This document shows positions 7,825-14,783 of a DNA stretch of 16,747 nucleotides, in pieces (position 1 is the first letter of the stretch; the number at the start of each line of letters is the position of its first letter). The DNA comes from Acinetobacter sp. (lineage in GTDB: Bacteria; Pseudomonadota; Gammaproteobacteria; Pseudomonadales; Moraxellaceae). The notes beneath the pieces are model-generated. The model did no database searches, was not told where the DNA came from, and saw only the letters and a program-made list of their open reading frames with translations. The translations under genes and the position numbers were made by a program. The stretch covers positions 1 through 16,747 of the forward strand of contig JASLIY010000038.1 in NCBI GenBank assembly GCA_030152675.1, written 5' to 3'.

Positions 7825-8553
7825 ATGGTGACTAGACGAGTATTAGTAACAGGATCAAGCCGAGGGATCGGTAAAGCTATTGCCTTGCAGTTGGCGCAGG
7901 CTGGTTTCGATGTCACAGTTCATGCCCGCGCTAGAGCCCAAGATGCGGCACAGGTGGTTGAGCAAATTCAGGCATTGGGTCGTCAAAGCCATGCCTTGTT
8001 ATTTGATGTGGCCGATCGGACAACGGTGCAGCAGATTTTAGAACAAGATATGCAGCAGCATGGCGCATTTTATGCGGTGGTGCTGAATGCCGGGCTGAGT
8101 CGTGATGCTGCATTTCCTGCACTGAGTGATGCGGACTGGGATGACGTGATAAGTACCTCTTTGGATGGTTTTTATAATGTGCTCAAGCCGATCGTGATGC
8201 CGATGATTCGCAAGAAACAAGGTGGACGTATCGTGACGCTTTCTTCTGTGTCTGGCTTGATGGGCAATCGGGGGCAGGTCAACTATAGCGCGGCGAAAGC
8301 TGGGCTGATTGGTGCCACAAAAGCGCTGGCACTGGAATTGGCAAAACGTAAAATCACAGTCAACTGTGTGGCACCGGGTCTGATCGATACTGAGATGCTC
8401 AGTGAAGAAGTGATCGAACACGCCATGAAAATGATTCCGCTACAACGTTTAGGGCAGGTGGATGAAGTCGCCAGTCTTGTTAAATTTTTATGTTCAGATG
8501 AAGCCGGCTATATCACGCGCCAAGTGATATCGGTGAATGGGGGATTGATCTAA
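7825..8553 (+). CDS. apeQ: FabG-like 3-ketoacyl-ACP reductase (ApeQ-like)
   Basis: A 242-residue classical short-chain dehydrogenase. It has the cofactor motif TGSSRGIG near the N-terminus, the NAG motif in VVLNAGLSRDAAF, and a catalytic triad of S141, Y154 and K158 (YSAAK). The R in SSRGIG and general similarity point to NADPH use. It would reduce the 3-keto group after each condensation in the polyene cycle. The ATG at 7825 has AGGAAG just upstream. It follows a 57-base AT-rich gap, the largest break inside the operon, and its stop shares one base with the next start (TAATG). The match to ApeQ is by order; a housekeeping FabG is unlikely in this context. Confidence 0.9.
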   Translation: MVTRRVLVTGSSRGIGKAIALQLAQAGFDVTVHARARAQDAAQVVEQIQALGRQSHALLFDVADRTTVQQILEQDMQQHGAFYAVVLNAGLSRDAAFPALSDADWDDVISTSLDGFYNVLKPIVMPMIRKKQGGRIVTLSSVSGLMGNRGQVNYSAAKAGLIGATKALALELAKRKITVNCVAPGLIDTEMLSEEVIEHAMKMIPLQRLGQVDEVASLVKFLCSDEAGYITRQVISVNGGLI

Positions 8554-9779
8554 TGCAACGTGTGGTTGTAACCGGTATGGCGGGGATTACCTCCTTGGGT
8601 GAAACGGCCGCAGATGTCTTTGCTCAGATTGAACAGGGACGAAGTGGGATTCGATATATGCCCGATTGGGATGTGTATACCGATCTACGCTGTAAAATTG
8701 CAGGGCCAGTTGAGCAGTTTCATGTGCCGAAACACTTTAATCGCAAAGTGACCCGTGGCATGGGGCGTGTGGCACTGATGTCAGTGGTCTGTGCCGAAAA
8801 CGCCTTGATCGATGCTGGCTTAAAAGACGATCCAATCTTACAAAGCGGTGAGGCGGGGGTGGCTTTTGGTTCATCTGCCGGCAGTGTGAATGCGGTCAGC
8901 GAATTTGGTGCCATGCTGCTCAACAATGACATGAGCAAGCTCAATGCCACCACCTATATCCGAATGATGTCGCATACCAGTGCAGTCAATCTGACCGTGT
9001 ACTTGGGGCTAAAAGGTTTAACTTTACCGACCTCTAGCGCCTGTACCTCAGGCTCGATGGCAATCGGTCAGGCTTATGAAGCGATCAAATATGGCAAACA
9101 AAAAGTCATGATTGCTGGGGGAGCGGAAGAGTTGAGTGCTGCTGGGGCGGCGGTATTTGATGTGTTGTTAGCGACCAGCGGTATGAATGATCAACCGCAG
9201 CGTTCACCACGTCCTTTTGATGCCGACCGCGACGGCTTGGTCATCGGTGAGGGCGCGGGGTGCTTGATCTTGGAAGACTATGAGCATGCGATTGCACGAG
9301 GCGCCAAGATTTATGCTGAAGTGATTGGCTATGGCAGCAACACCGATGGTGAGCATGTGACCAAGCCCAATGCGGAAATGATGGGTCGCTGTATGCAACT
9401 GGCCTTAAAAGATGCACAGATCAGTGCCGATCAGATTGATTATGTCAATGCACATGGCACCTCGACAGATCAAGGTGATATCGCAGAGACTCAAGCCACT
9501 GCAGGCTTACTGGGCAAGAAACCGATAAGCTCATTGAAAAGTTATTTTGGGCATACCTTGGGTGCCTGTGGTGCAATTGAAGCGTGGCTGAGTATTGAAA
9601 TGCTCAATCGAAATAGCTTTGTGCCGACCTTAAATTTGGATCAAATTGATCCACGTTGCGGTGATTTAGATTATATTATTCAAGACAATAGAAACATTAA
9701 CGCCAACGTTATGATGTCAAATAATTTTGCTTTTGGCGGTATTAATACGTCACTTATTTTTAAACGTTATGTACAGTAG
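8553..9779 (+). CDS. apeR: FabF-like beta-ketoacyl-ACP synthase (ApeR-like)
   Basis: A 408-residue KAS II-type condensing enzyme starting directly at the KS fold (MQRVVVTGMAGITSLG). The catalytic residues are C164 in SSACTSGS, H301 in NAHGTSTDQGD and H334 in YFGHTLGACGA, all intact. The C-terminal NNFAFGGINTSLIF is the normal KAS ending. It is the second active ketosynthase of the cluster. In the studied APE system ApeR is a separate KS, distinct from the ApeO-ApeC pair, and may serve a different condensation step. The start overlaps the reductase stop by one base with a GGGGGA stretch upstream. Confidence 0.9.
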   Translation: MQRVVVTGMAGITSLGETAADVFAQIEQGRSGIRYMPDWDVYTDLRCKIAGPVEQFHVPKHFNRKVTRGMGRVALMSVVCAENALIDAGLKDDPILQSGEAGVAFGSSAGSVNAVSEFGAMLLNNDMSKLNATTYIRMMSHTSAVNLTVYLGLKGLTLPTSSACTSGSMAIGQAYEAIKYGKQKVMIAGGAEELSAAGAAVFDVLLATSGMNDQPQRSPRPFDADRDGLVIGEGAGCLILEDYEHAIARGAKIYAEVIGYGSNTDGEHVTKPNAEMMGRCMQLALKDAQISADQIDYVNAHGTSTDQGDIAETQATAGLLGKKPISSLKSYFGHTLGACGAIEAWLSIEMLNRNSFVPTLNLDQIDPRCGDLDYIIQDNRNINANVMMSNNFAFGGINTSLIFKRYVQ

Positions 9780-9788
9780 GGGAACAAT

Positions 9789-10223
9789 ATGAATATCAAA
9801 ATGATCGGACTTGCAGCGGTCTTAGGTTTAGCGGCAATCAGCAGCGCACAAGCTGCAGATCAAGTCCATGACTTCGACTTTAAAGCGGCCGTTGATCGCG
9901 CTGTGGCAGATGGCACATTAGACAATTCAGTGAAGTTTTATTTGGCGGGGACCAAATCAGGCGGAAAACTGATTAAAGCAAATGTCGTAACCAATAAAAA
10001 AACCAATGGTTTTGCTAAATCTGCAGAAAGCTCATGTGATCACGTCTTGCGTTCAGCTTTATTGCAAATGCAAAACTCTGCAAAAGCACAAGGTGCAAAT
10101 GCGGTGACCAACATCGTGAGTTATTTCAAAGCAAATGAAAGCACAAATACACAGACTTACCAGTGCCATAAAGGTACAGCCGTTGCTGGTGTTGCACTCA
10201 AAGGCAACTTGGTTCGCTTCTAA
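9789..10223 (+). CDS. Small secreted protein often mislabelled 'excinuclease ATPase subunit'
   Basis: A 144-residue protein with a clear Sec signal peptide (hydrophobic core at about residues 5-18, cleavage after SSAQA near residue 22). The mature part has two cysteines, C83 (SSCDH) and C126 (YQCHKG), that could form a periplasmic disulfide. It contains the segments TNKKTNGFAKS, AQGANAVTNIVSYFK and AGVALKGNLV, which I recall from short secreted proteins of unknown function that databases label excinuclease ATPase subunit. It has no nucleotide-binding motif, so that label is wrong for it. It starts 9 bases after the ketosynthase stop with an AGGGGAAC ribosome site, so it is the last gene of the coupled run. 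Its role is unknown; periplasmic help to pigment export is possible but unsupported. Confidence 0.8.
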   Translation: MNIKMIGLAAVLGLAAISSAQAADQVHDFDFKAAVDRAVADGTLDNSVKFYLAGTKSGGKLIKANVVTNKKTNGFAKSAESSCDHVLRSALLQMQNSAKAQGANAVTNIVSYFKANESTNTQTYQCHKGTAVAGVALKGNLVRF

Positions 10224-10250
10224 GTAGAGGCTTTAAATCAATGATCTAAG

Positions 10251-10280
10251 CTTAACTCGCGCCAGCGGGTTAAGGCTTTT
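10251..10280 (+). terminator. Possible rho-independent terminator after the aryl polyene operon
   Basis: CTTAACTCGC (10251-10260) pairs with GCGGGTTAAG (10265-10274) around a GCCA loop, with one G-U pair; the stem can extend to AAGC/GCTT with a bulge. GCTTTT follows, so the T-run is short. It lies 27 bases after the last stop of the operon. Confidence 0.5.
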
Positions 10281-10398
10281 GAAGTCAGTGTTATGCTGTT
10301 TTTAAATCCACTCCCTTGCGTAGCAGTGCTGCTCAGCTTTTTTAAGATATCAGGAAGCAGCGCTTCAGCATTCAGCATGGTTTTGAATTTGGAGGAAT

Positions 10399-10442
10399 TC
10401 CCCTCTTTGGCAAAGATGAGCCATATATGGCGCAAGAGGGGA
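10399..10442. repeat. Inverted repeat, 9-bp arms with internal palindrome
   Basis: TCCCCTCTT (10399-10407) and AAGAGGGGA (10434-10442) are perfect complements separated by 26 bases that include the 10-base palindrome CCATATATGG. There is no T-run after either arm, so it is not a standard terminator. It could be a regulator site or part of an RNA structure. Confidence 0.65.
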
Positions 10443-10562
10443 GATTTTGAGCATAAGATCTGTGCAGAAAGTGGCGTGGAAACTCAGCTTTCGACGCTAA
10501 GCTCTTCTTAGCTCACTGGCATTCGGGTTAAGGGAGATTTAAACAAAAAGGAGCACCCGCCC

Positions 10563-11270
10563 ATGCGGCAAGCGAGCATTAAAATTTATCTGCAAGCATT
10601 GAGCGAGCTCATTCCCTTTAGTCGGGCTGACTTTCCCGATTTGAAATCCTTCCATCACGCCAAAACACAAACCATTCACCAGCAACGTCTGCATTTACTC
10701 AATCAATATATTCAAAATCCAACTGATGCTGAGGCAGGTGCGCAGCCTGATCATGCTATAGCGCGACACCTCGCCTTAGCGGCTGAAGATCTGGCGCGTA
10801 CCTCACATGGCAAACCCTATCTCCCGAATCATCCTGAGTTGGCATTTAATCACTCGCATAGTCAGCAGCATTATGCCTTGGCCGTGTCGAACAGCGTGCA
10901 GGATCTTGGGGTAGATCTCGAAGACTTGGGACGTAACGTCCGTTTCGATGCTTTGGCACAACATGCTTTTGATGCGGATGAATACGCGCATTGGCAAGCC
11001 TGTGGTCAGGACCCGATCTATTGGTTCAAGGTCTGGACCGCCAAAGAGGCGATCCTCAAAGCCTCAGGCTTGGGCATCCGTATGAGCCTCAATCAACTGC
11101 ATACCGGTTGCAGTCCTGCACAACACCAAGGGCGCTGTACCCATGTCAACTTGGGTGACTTTTGCTTTCAGCATATTCAAACCGATGCGGTGATGCTGAC
11201 CGTGGCATGGCGAGTGGGAGAGGAACAGACTGCATTGCAATGGCCGCGCTTAACGTTGATTGGCTGTTGA
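10563..11270 (+). CDS. Sfp-type 4'-phosphopantetheinyl transferase
   Basis: A 235-residue enzyme that attaches phosphopantetheine from CoA to the serine of acyl carrier proteins. The magnesium-binding motif is GVDLED (D118, E120) and the second motif is WTAKEAILKASGLG (W158, K161, E162), as in Sfp/AcpT-type transferases. An upstream segment, HGKPYLPNHPELAFNHSHS, is the usual substrate-side motif of the family. AAGGAG (10548-10553) lies 9 bases before the ATG. It directly follows the aryl polyene operon on the same strand but has its own leader region, so it may be separately transcribed. The inferred task is to activate the cluster's own carrier proteins. Confidence 0.9.
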   Translation: MRQASIKIYLQALSELIPFSRADFPDLKSFHHAKTQTIHQQRLHLLNQYIQNPTDAEAGAQPDHAIARHLALAAEDLARTSHGKPYLPNHPELAFNHSHSQQHYALAVSNSVQDLGVDLEDLGRNVRFDALAQHAFDADEYAHWQACGQDPIYWFKVWTAKEAILKASGLGIRMSLNQLHTGCSPAQHQGRCTHVNLGDFCFQHIQTDAVMLTVAWRVGEEQTALQWPRLTLIGC

Positions 11271-11343
11271 TGAGCTTGCTGGTCTCATCACTGATTCTCG
11301 AAATTTAGCGCGGCTAGAGTGCAAGTCGATCTTAAATCAACAG

Positions 11344-11371
11344 ACATGACCCAAAATGCTTTGAGTCATGT
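11344..11371. terminator. Hairpin between converging genes, possible terminator
   Basis: ACATGAC (11344-11350) pairs with GTCATGT (11365-11371); inside, CAAA pairs with TTTG around an ATGC loop after one mismatch. It lies between the ends of the transferase (+) and the DapA-family gene (-). Neither side has a proper T-run, so its efficiency as a terminator is doubtful. Confidence 0.4.
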
Positions 11372-11454
11372 TGATGTTGCAGACAGTGACAGTCTTGGGC
11401 GGAGTGAATGGGTCATCGCTGCGGCTTGTGACTGCTCTTGAGTGCTGATAGCGG

Positions 11455-12339
11455 TTATGCGCCAGTTGCGATTTTCATCAAAGACTTTAATTGTTTGAGT
11501 TCAGAGGGATTGGCTTTTTGTAATGGTTTTCTTGGATCACCCACACTAAAACCCAATTCATTTAAACCGGCTTTAATCGTTTTAGGCAATCCTCCTTGCA
11601 CGATGAAACGCAGTAAAGGCAGTTGCTGATAAAACAAAGTACGTGCTTGATCCAAATCATGACCTTGAACCGCCTGATACAGTTGATTCGGCAATGAACC
11701 GAGTAAATTCGGTGCGACAGTACACCAGCCGCTGGCACCTGCACAAAAGGCCTCAAGCGCCAATGGATTACAGCCATTATAGAAGGGCAGTTGGCCTTGG
11801 CTTAACTCATGGAATTTGTGCATACGCTGAATATCGCCAGTACTGTCTTTGACCATACAAATGTTTTCAATTTCTTGGAACATTTTGACGATCAACTCAG
11901 GTGATAGATCCACACCACTGGTCGCAGGGTTGTTATACACCATGATTGGCAATGTGGTGGCTGCTGCGATCTCCTGATAATAATCGTAAATTTCCTGATC
12001 ATTCAGTTTCCAGTATGAAATGGGCAGAACCATGATCACATCTGCGCCCAATTCTTCAGCCTTTTTCGCCTTTCGAATGGCCATGCTGGTGGTCAGTTCA
12101 GAAATCCCCAAAATCACGGGCACGCGATGATTGACCACTTCAATACTTTTTTGAGCAACATCTTGCCATTCCTGCCAAGACAGATAAGCACTTTCACCAG
12201 CACTGCCCAATGGTGCAATCGCATCGCATTGATGTTCCAATAAAGCATTCAAACTTATGCTCAATGCATCAAAGTCAATGTCTTGCTGCTGACCACTAAA
12301 GGGAGTAATTGGATAAGCAATAATACCTTCTAGCTTCAT
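11455..12339 (-). CDS. DapA-superfamily (class I) lyase/aldolase of unknown substrate
   Basis: A 294-residue TIM-barrel lyase of the dihydrodipicolinate synthase/N-acetylneuraminate lyase superfamily. K164 in MVKDSTGD is the Schiff-base lysine and Y135 in MVYNNPATSG the catalytic tyrosine. The loop GSAGES (45-50) replaces the GTTGES of true DapA. The DHDPS arginine in YNxPSRTG is replaced by T140, so lysine biosynthesis is unlikely. Such enzymes act on 2-oxo acids by retro-aldol cleavage, dehydration or hydrolysis; which one cannot be told here. It starts 4 bases after the upstream aldolase gene's stop, with GAGGAA 7 bases before the ATG, so the two form an operon. Names such as dapA or nanA should be avoided. 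Confidence 0.9.
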   Translation of the reverse strand: MKLEGIIAYPITPFSGQQQDIDFDALSISLNALLEHQCDAIAPLGSAGESAYLSWQEWQDVAQKSIEVVNHRVPVILGISELTTSMAIRKAKKAEELGADVIMVLPISYWKLNDQEIYDYYQEIAAATTLPIMVYNNPATSGVDLSPELIVKMFQEIENICMVKDSTGDIQRMHKFHELSQGQLPFYNGCNPLALEAFCAGASGWCTVAPNLLGSLPNQLYQAVQGHDLDQARTLFYQQLPLLRFIVQGGLPKTIKAGLNELGFSVGDPRKPLQKANPSELKQLKSLMKIATGA

Positions 12340-12343
12340 GATC

Positions 12344-13126
12344 TTATTCCTCTATACAATCTGGATGGTTTTTCAAAGCTTTACGTGCGTAATAGGCAAA
12401 ATTAACTTTGTTACGTTTGTCTGTAGACACCCAGTCATGTGCTTCCTTAGCCAGTTCATGTGGGATTTGTTGTATTTGTCCAGCGGCCATTGCCAGAAGT
12501 TGTAAACGTGCGGCACGTTCAATCAAAATAGCCAAATTGCAGGCTTCTTCAATGGTTTTTCCGGTCACCAACTGACCATGGTGAGACAATAAAACGGCTC
12601 GTTTTTCACCCAAGGCCGCTGAAATGAAAATCCCTTCCTCATTGCCGACAGGTACACCTGGCCAGTCTGCAACAAAAGCACAATCCTCATATAGGGCGCA
12701 GGTATCCATGTGTGAAATCAGCAAAGGTACACGTAGCATAGAAAGTGCTGCGACATGGGTGGGATGAGTGTGAATAATACAATTGACTTCGGGATGTGCT
12801 TTATAGATCCAAGTGTGAAAACGATTGGCTGGGTTCGCCATTCCTTCACCATTCAACGGATTGAGGTCTTGGTCGACTTCTAATAAGTTTGTGGCTGTAA
12901 TCTCATCAAAACCTAAACCAAAGCGTTGAGTAATAAAGGTATTGCCTTGTTCAGTACGACTGGTGATTTGTCCAGCAAGGCCAGCATCATGACCATGATC
13001 AAATAAAATACGGCAAGTTAAGGCAAGTTTTTGCTGGGCGCTATAGTTGTCCTCTTGAAAAAGCTGTTGCATGCTTTGCTGAGCATTTTGCATCAATTGC
13101 TGCTTGTCTAGTAATGCAGTTTGCAT
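12344..13126 (-). CDS. Class II aldolase/adducin-fold protein lacking the usual catalytic glutamate
   Basis: A 260-residue protein of the class II aldolase/adducin domain family. Metal ligands are visible at H119 and H121 (IIHTHPTHV) and H183 (LSHHGQLVTG). In fuculose/ribulose-phosphate aldolases a catalytic glutamate sits four residues before the histidine of the HxxIY segment. Here the segment is NPANRFHTWIY and that place is A100, so ordinary sugar-phosphate aldolase chemistry is doubtful. Relatives in this branch are annotated only as class II aldolase. It is first of a two-gene operon with the DapA-family lyase, divergent from the MocR-type regulator. The start is supported by AGGAAG 5 bases upstream of the ATG. 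The likely role is metal-dependent cleavage or decarboxylation of an oxygenated acid; substrate unknown. Confidence 0.88.
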   Translation of the reverse strand: MQTALLDKQQLMQNAQQSMQQLFQEDNYSAQQKLALTCRILFDHGHDAGLAGQITSRTEQGNTFITQRFGLGFDEITATNLLEVDQDLNPLNGEGMANPANRFHTWIYKAHPEVNCIIHTHPTHVAALSMLRVPLLISHMDTCALYEDCAFVADWPGVPVGNEEGIFISAALGEKRAVLLSHHGQLVTGKTIEEACNLAILIERAARLQLLAMAAGQIQQIPHELAKEAHDWVSTDKRNKVNFAYYARKALKNHPDCIEE

Positions 13127-13131
13127 AAGAC

Positions 13132-13177
13132 TTCCTATTCGGTTGATTTATTGTGGTGACATGCAACAGAATAGGAA
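13132..13177 (-). promoter_or_regulatory. Perfect 9-bp inverted repeat covering the aldolase Shine-Dalgarno
   Basis: TTCCTATTC (13132-13140) and GAATAGGAA (13169-13177) are perfect complements with 28 bases between them. Read on the minus strand, the arm nearest the aldolase start contains its AGGAA ribosome site, 5-6 bases before the ATG. The repeat could be an operator for the divergent regulator or an mRNA hairpin that hides the ribosome site. Confidence 0.6.
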
Positions 13178-13182
13178 TTCTG

Positions 13183-13227
13183 TGGATGGCTTAAAACATC
13201 CAGTTTATAAAATTGATATGGTCCAGT
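13183..13227. promoter_or_regulatory. Repeats near the MocR regulator start, candidate autoregulatory operator
   Basis: TGGATG (13183-13188) and CATCCA (13197-13202) form a 6-bp inverted repeat. TCCAGT occurs twice in direct orientation (13199-13204 and 13222-13227), 23 bases apart. TATAAA at 13206-13211 could be a -10 box but has no good -35. MocR-type regulators often bind direct repeats in the divergent region; the assignment here is inference. Confidence 0.4.
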
Positions 13228-13232
13228 AGATT

Positions 13233-14720
13233 ATGCAGCAACCGTGGAAGATGAGACTCCATCTCGCAGAGCGTCAAGAAAAGACGATTTTTCTAAAATT
13301 GGCCAATCAGATTATTCAAGATATTTTGTCTGGACGCTTGGGGCCGGGAGCACGTTTGCAGGGGTCACGTACATTGGCGGAAGAACTGGGCATCAATCGC
13401 AAAACCGTACAGTCCGTTTATGAGGATTTGGAGGCGCAGGGCTGGCTGTTGTCAAAGCCAAGACAGGGCACCTTCGTCTCTGAACATTTGCCTGACCTGA
13501 ATGCAAAATCAGCAGTCACGCCTCAACGTGCGACTGAAGCACCAGCGCCTTATGCTGATCAGGAGCAGGAGCGGGTTAAAAATGATGGCATTCCAGATAC
13601 GCGTTTGATTCCCTACGCTTTGTTTTCTCGTGCATATCGTCATGCCTTAATTCAAGTGACACGCCAGCAAGTCATGGGCTATGGCGATCCGCAGGGGAGT
13701 TTGGAGTTGCGCCAAGCGCTGCTGAATATGTTGTCTATGGAGCGATTTATCCAGACCAGCATTCAACAGATCTGTGTGGTTCGTGGTAGTCAGATGGGGA
13801 TTTTTCTTGCTGCTCGAGTGCTTGCGAAAAAACATAAGCAACGAGATGTCATCATCGTTGAGCACTGGTCTTACTCACCCGCGGTTGAAACATTTTTATC
13901 CAATCACTATCAAGTGGTTCGGGTGCGACTCGATCAACATGGTTTAGACACAACACATTTGACTGAGCTGCTTGAAACCCATGCCGTTGCTGCGGTATAT
14001 ACCACACCGCATCATCAGTATCCAACCACTGTTTCGATGTCGATGGATCGTCGCTTAAAACTCTTAGAGCTGTCGAATACTTTTGATTTTTATATTATCG
14101 AAGATGACTATGATCACGAGTTCCACTATGACAATCGTCCCATTCCACCACTCATCAGTTTGCCAGCCTCAGATAAGGTGATCCACATTGGTTCACTTTC
14201 AAAAGTATTTGCGCCAAGTCTAAGGGTTGGTTATGTGGTGGCTGATCTCGACATTATCCATGCCATGAAGCAGGATATTTTATTGATTGATAAGCAGGGC
14301 AATGCGATCACTGAGTTTGCCATTGCGGAGTTGATGCAACAGGGTGAAATCAAACGGCATATTCGAAAGATGCGCAAAATTTATCAGCAGCGCCGTGACT
14401 TTGCCTTATTGACCTTTCAGCAGTATTTTCAGGACTTAGTTGACATCTCGCCGCCAGCAGGAGGGATGGCACTCTGGGTCAAGTTTAATCTGCCTTATCG
14501 CCCAGCGTTTGCACAGACGCTGCAACAACTGCACATTCATTCAGAGCATCATTTTGCTTCATCTGTACAGGCGCACTGCTGCGCAGGCTTCTATATCCGT
14601 TTTGGTTTTGCAGCGCTCACAGAACAAGAGATGGGGCATATGATTCAACACTTATATACTGCTTTTGTTCACGTTGATGCGGAGCTTTGCGCGCAACAGG
14701 CAGCGTTGCCCCCAATATAA
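13233..14720 (+). CDS. MocR/PdxR-family regulator (GntR helix-turn-helix plus aminotransferase-like domain)
   Basis: A 495-residue chimeric regulator. Residues of about 15-85 form a GntR winged helix (FLKLANQIIQDILSGRL, then TLAEELGINRKTVQSVYEDL and KPRQGTFV). A linker at about 86-120 leads to a fold-type I aminotransferase domain. PLP-site residues are present: K324 in SLSKVFAPSLRVGY, D291 and Y293 in EDDYDHEF, and R456 in YIRFGF for a substrate carboxylate. Spacing D291 to K324 equals that of GabR (D279 to K312). It should sense an amino compound or PLP rather than carry out transamination. It is divergent from the aldolase/lyase pair by 106 bases and probably controls it. No strong ribosome site precedes the ATG at 13233; an ATG at 13251 is an alternative. 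Confidence 0.9.
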   Translation: MQQPWKMRLHLAERQEKTIFLKLANQIIQDILSGRLGPGARLQGSRTLAEELGINRKTVQSVYEDLEAQGWLLSKPRQGTFVSEHLPDLNAKSAVTPQRATEAPAPYADQEQERVKNDGIPDTRLIPYALFSRAYRHALIQVTRQQVMGYGDPQGSLELRQALLNMLSMERFIQTSIQQICVVRGSQMGIFLAARVLAKKHKQRDVIIVEHWSYSPAVETFLSNHYQVVRVRLDQHGLDTTHLTELLETHAVAAVYTTPHHQYPTTVSMSMDRRLKLLELSNTFDFYIIEDDYDHEFHYDNRPIPPLISLPASDKVIHIGSLSKVFAPSLRVGYVVADLDIIHAMKQDILLIDKQGNAITEFAIAELMQQGEIKRHIRKMRKIYQQRRDFALLTFQQYFQDLVDISPPAGGMALWVKFNLPYRPAFAQTLQQLHIHSEHHFASSVQAHCCAGFYIRFGFAALTEQEMGHMIQHLYTAFVHVDAELCAQQAALPPI

Positions 14721-14752
14721 AAAAAGCCAGTCATCTAGACTGGCATTTTTAC
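14720..14752. terminator. Bidirectional rho-independent terminator
   Basis: GCCAGTC (14726-14732) and GACTGGC (14738-14744) form a 7-bp perfect stem with an ATCTA loop. An A-run precedes it and ATTTTT follows, so both directions get a T-tract. It begins right at the regulator's stop codon and serves the regulator (+) and secF (-). Confidence 0.9.
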
Positions 14753-14783
14753 ATCTGATCAAGTTGATCGATCAAGACAGGGC

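Larger units (their letters stand above)
10224..10562. other. 339-base intergenic region with several hairpins, no convincing gene
   Basis: No credible coding gene lies here; short open frames on both strands lack a ribosome site or recognisable content. Apart from the terminator-like stem at its start, it holds a 9-bp perfect inverted repeat (10399-10407 with 10434-10442) enclosing the palindrome CCATATATGG (10421-10430), and a 6-bp hairpin GCTAAG/CTTAGC (10496-10512). The promoter of the downstream phosphopantetheinyl transferase should lie here, but no clear -35/-10 pair was seen. Confidence 0.6.

Noticed and set aside
9789..10223. Excinuclease ABC subunit annotation for the small secreted protein
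   Set aside because: The protein has a signal peptide and is 144 residues long, without Walker motifs or UvrA-type zinc fingers.
10238..10511. Two overlapping small open frames (minus 10238-10435, plus 10293-10511) in the intergenic gap
   Set aside because: Neither has a convincing ribosome site or any familiar motif, and both cross the inverted repeats; chance open frames are more likely.
11455..12339. Assignment as dapA (lysine biosynthesis)
   Set aside because: The DHDPS substrate arginine is replaced by threonine and the GTTGE loop is altered; the neighbours are also catabolic-looking.
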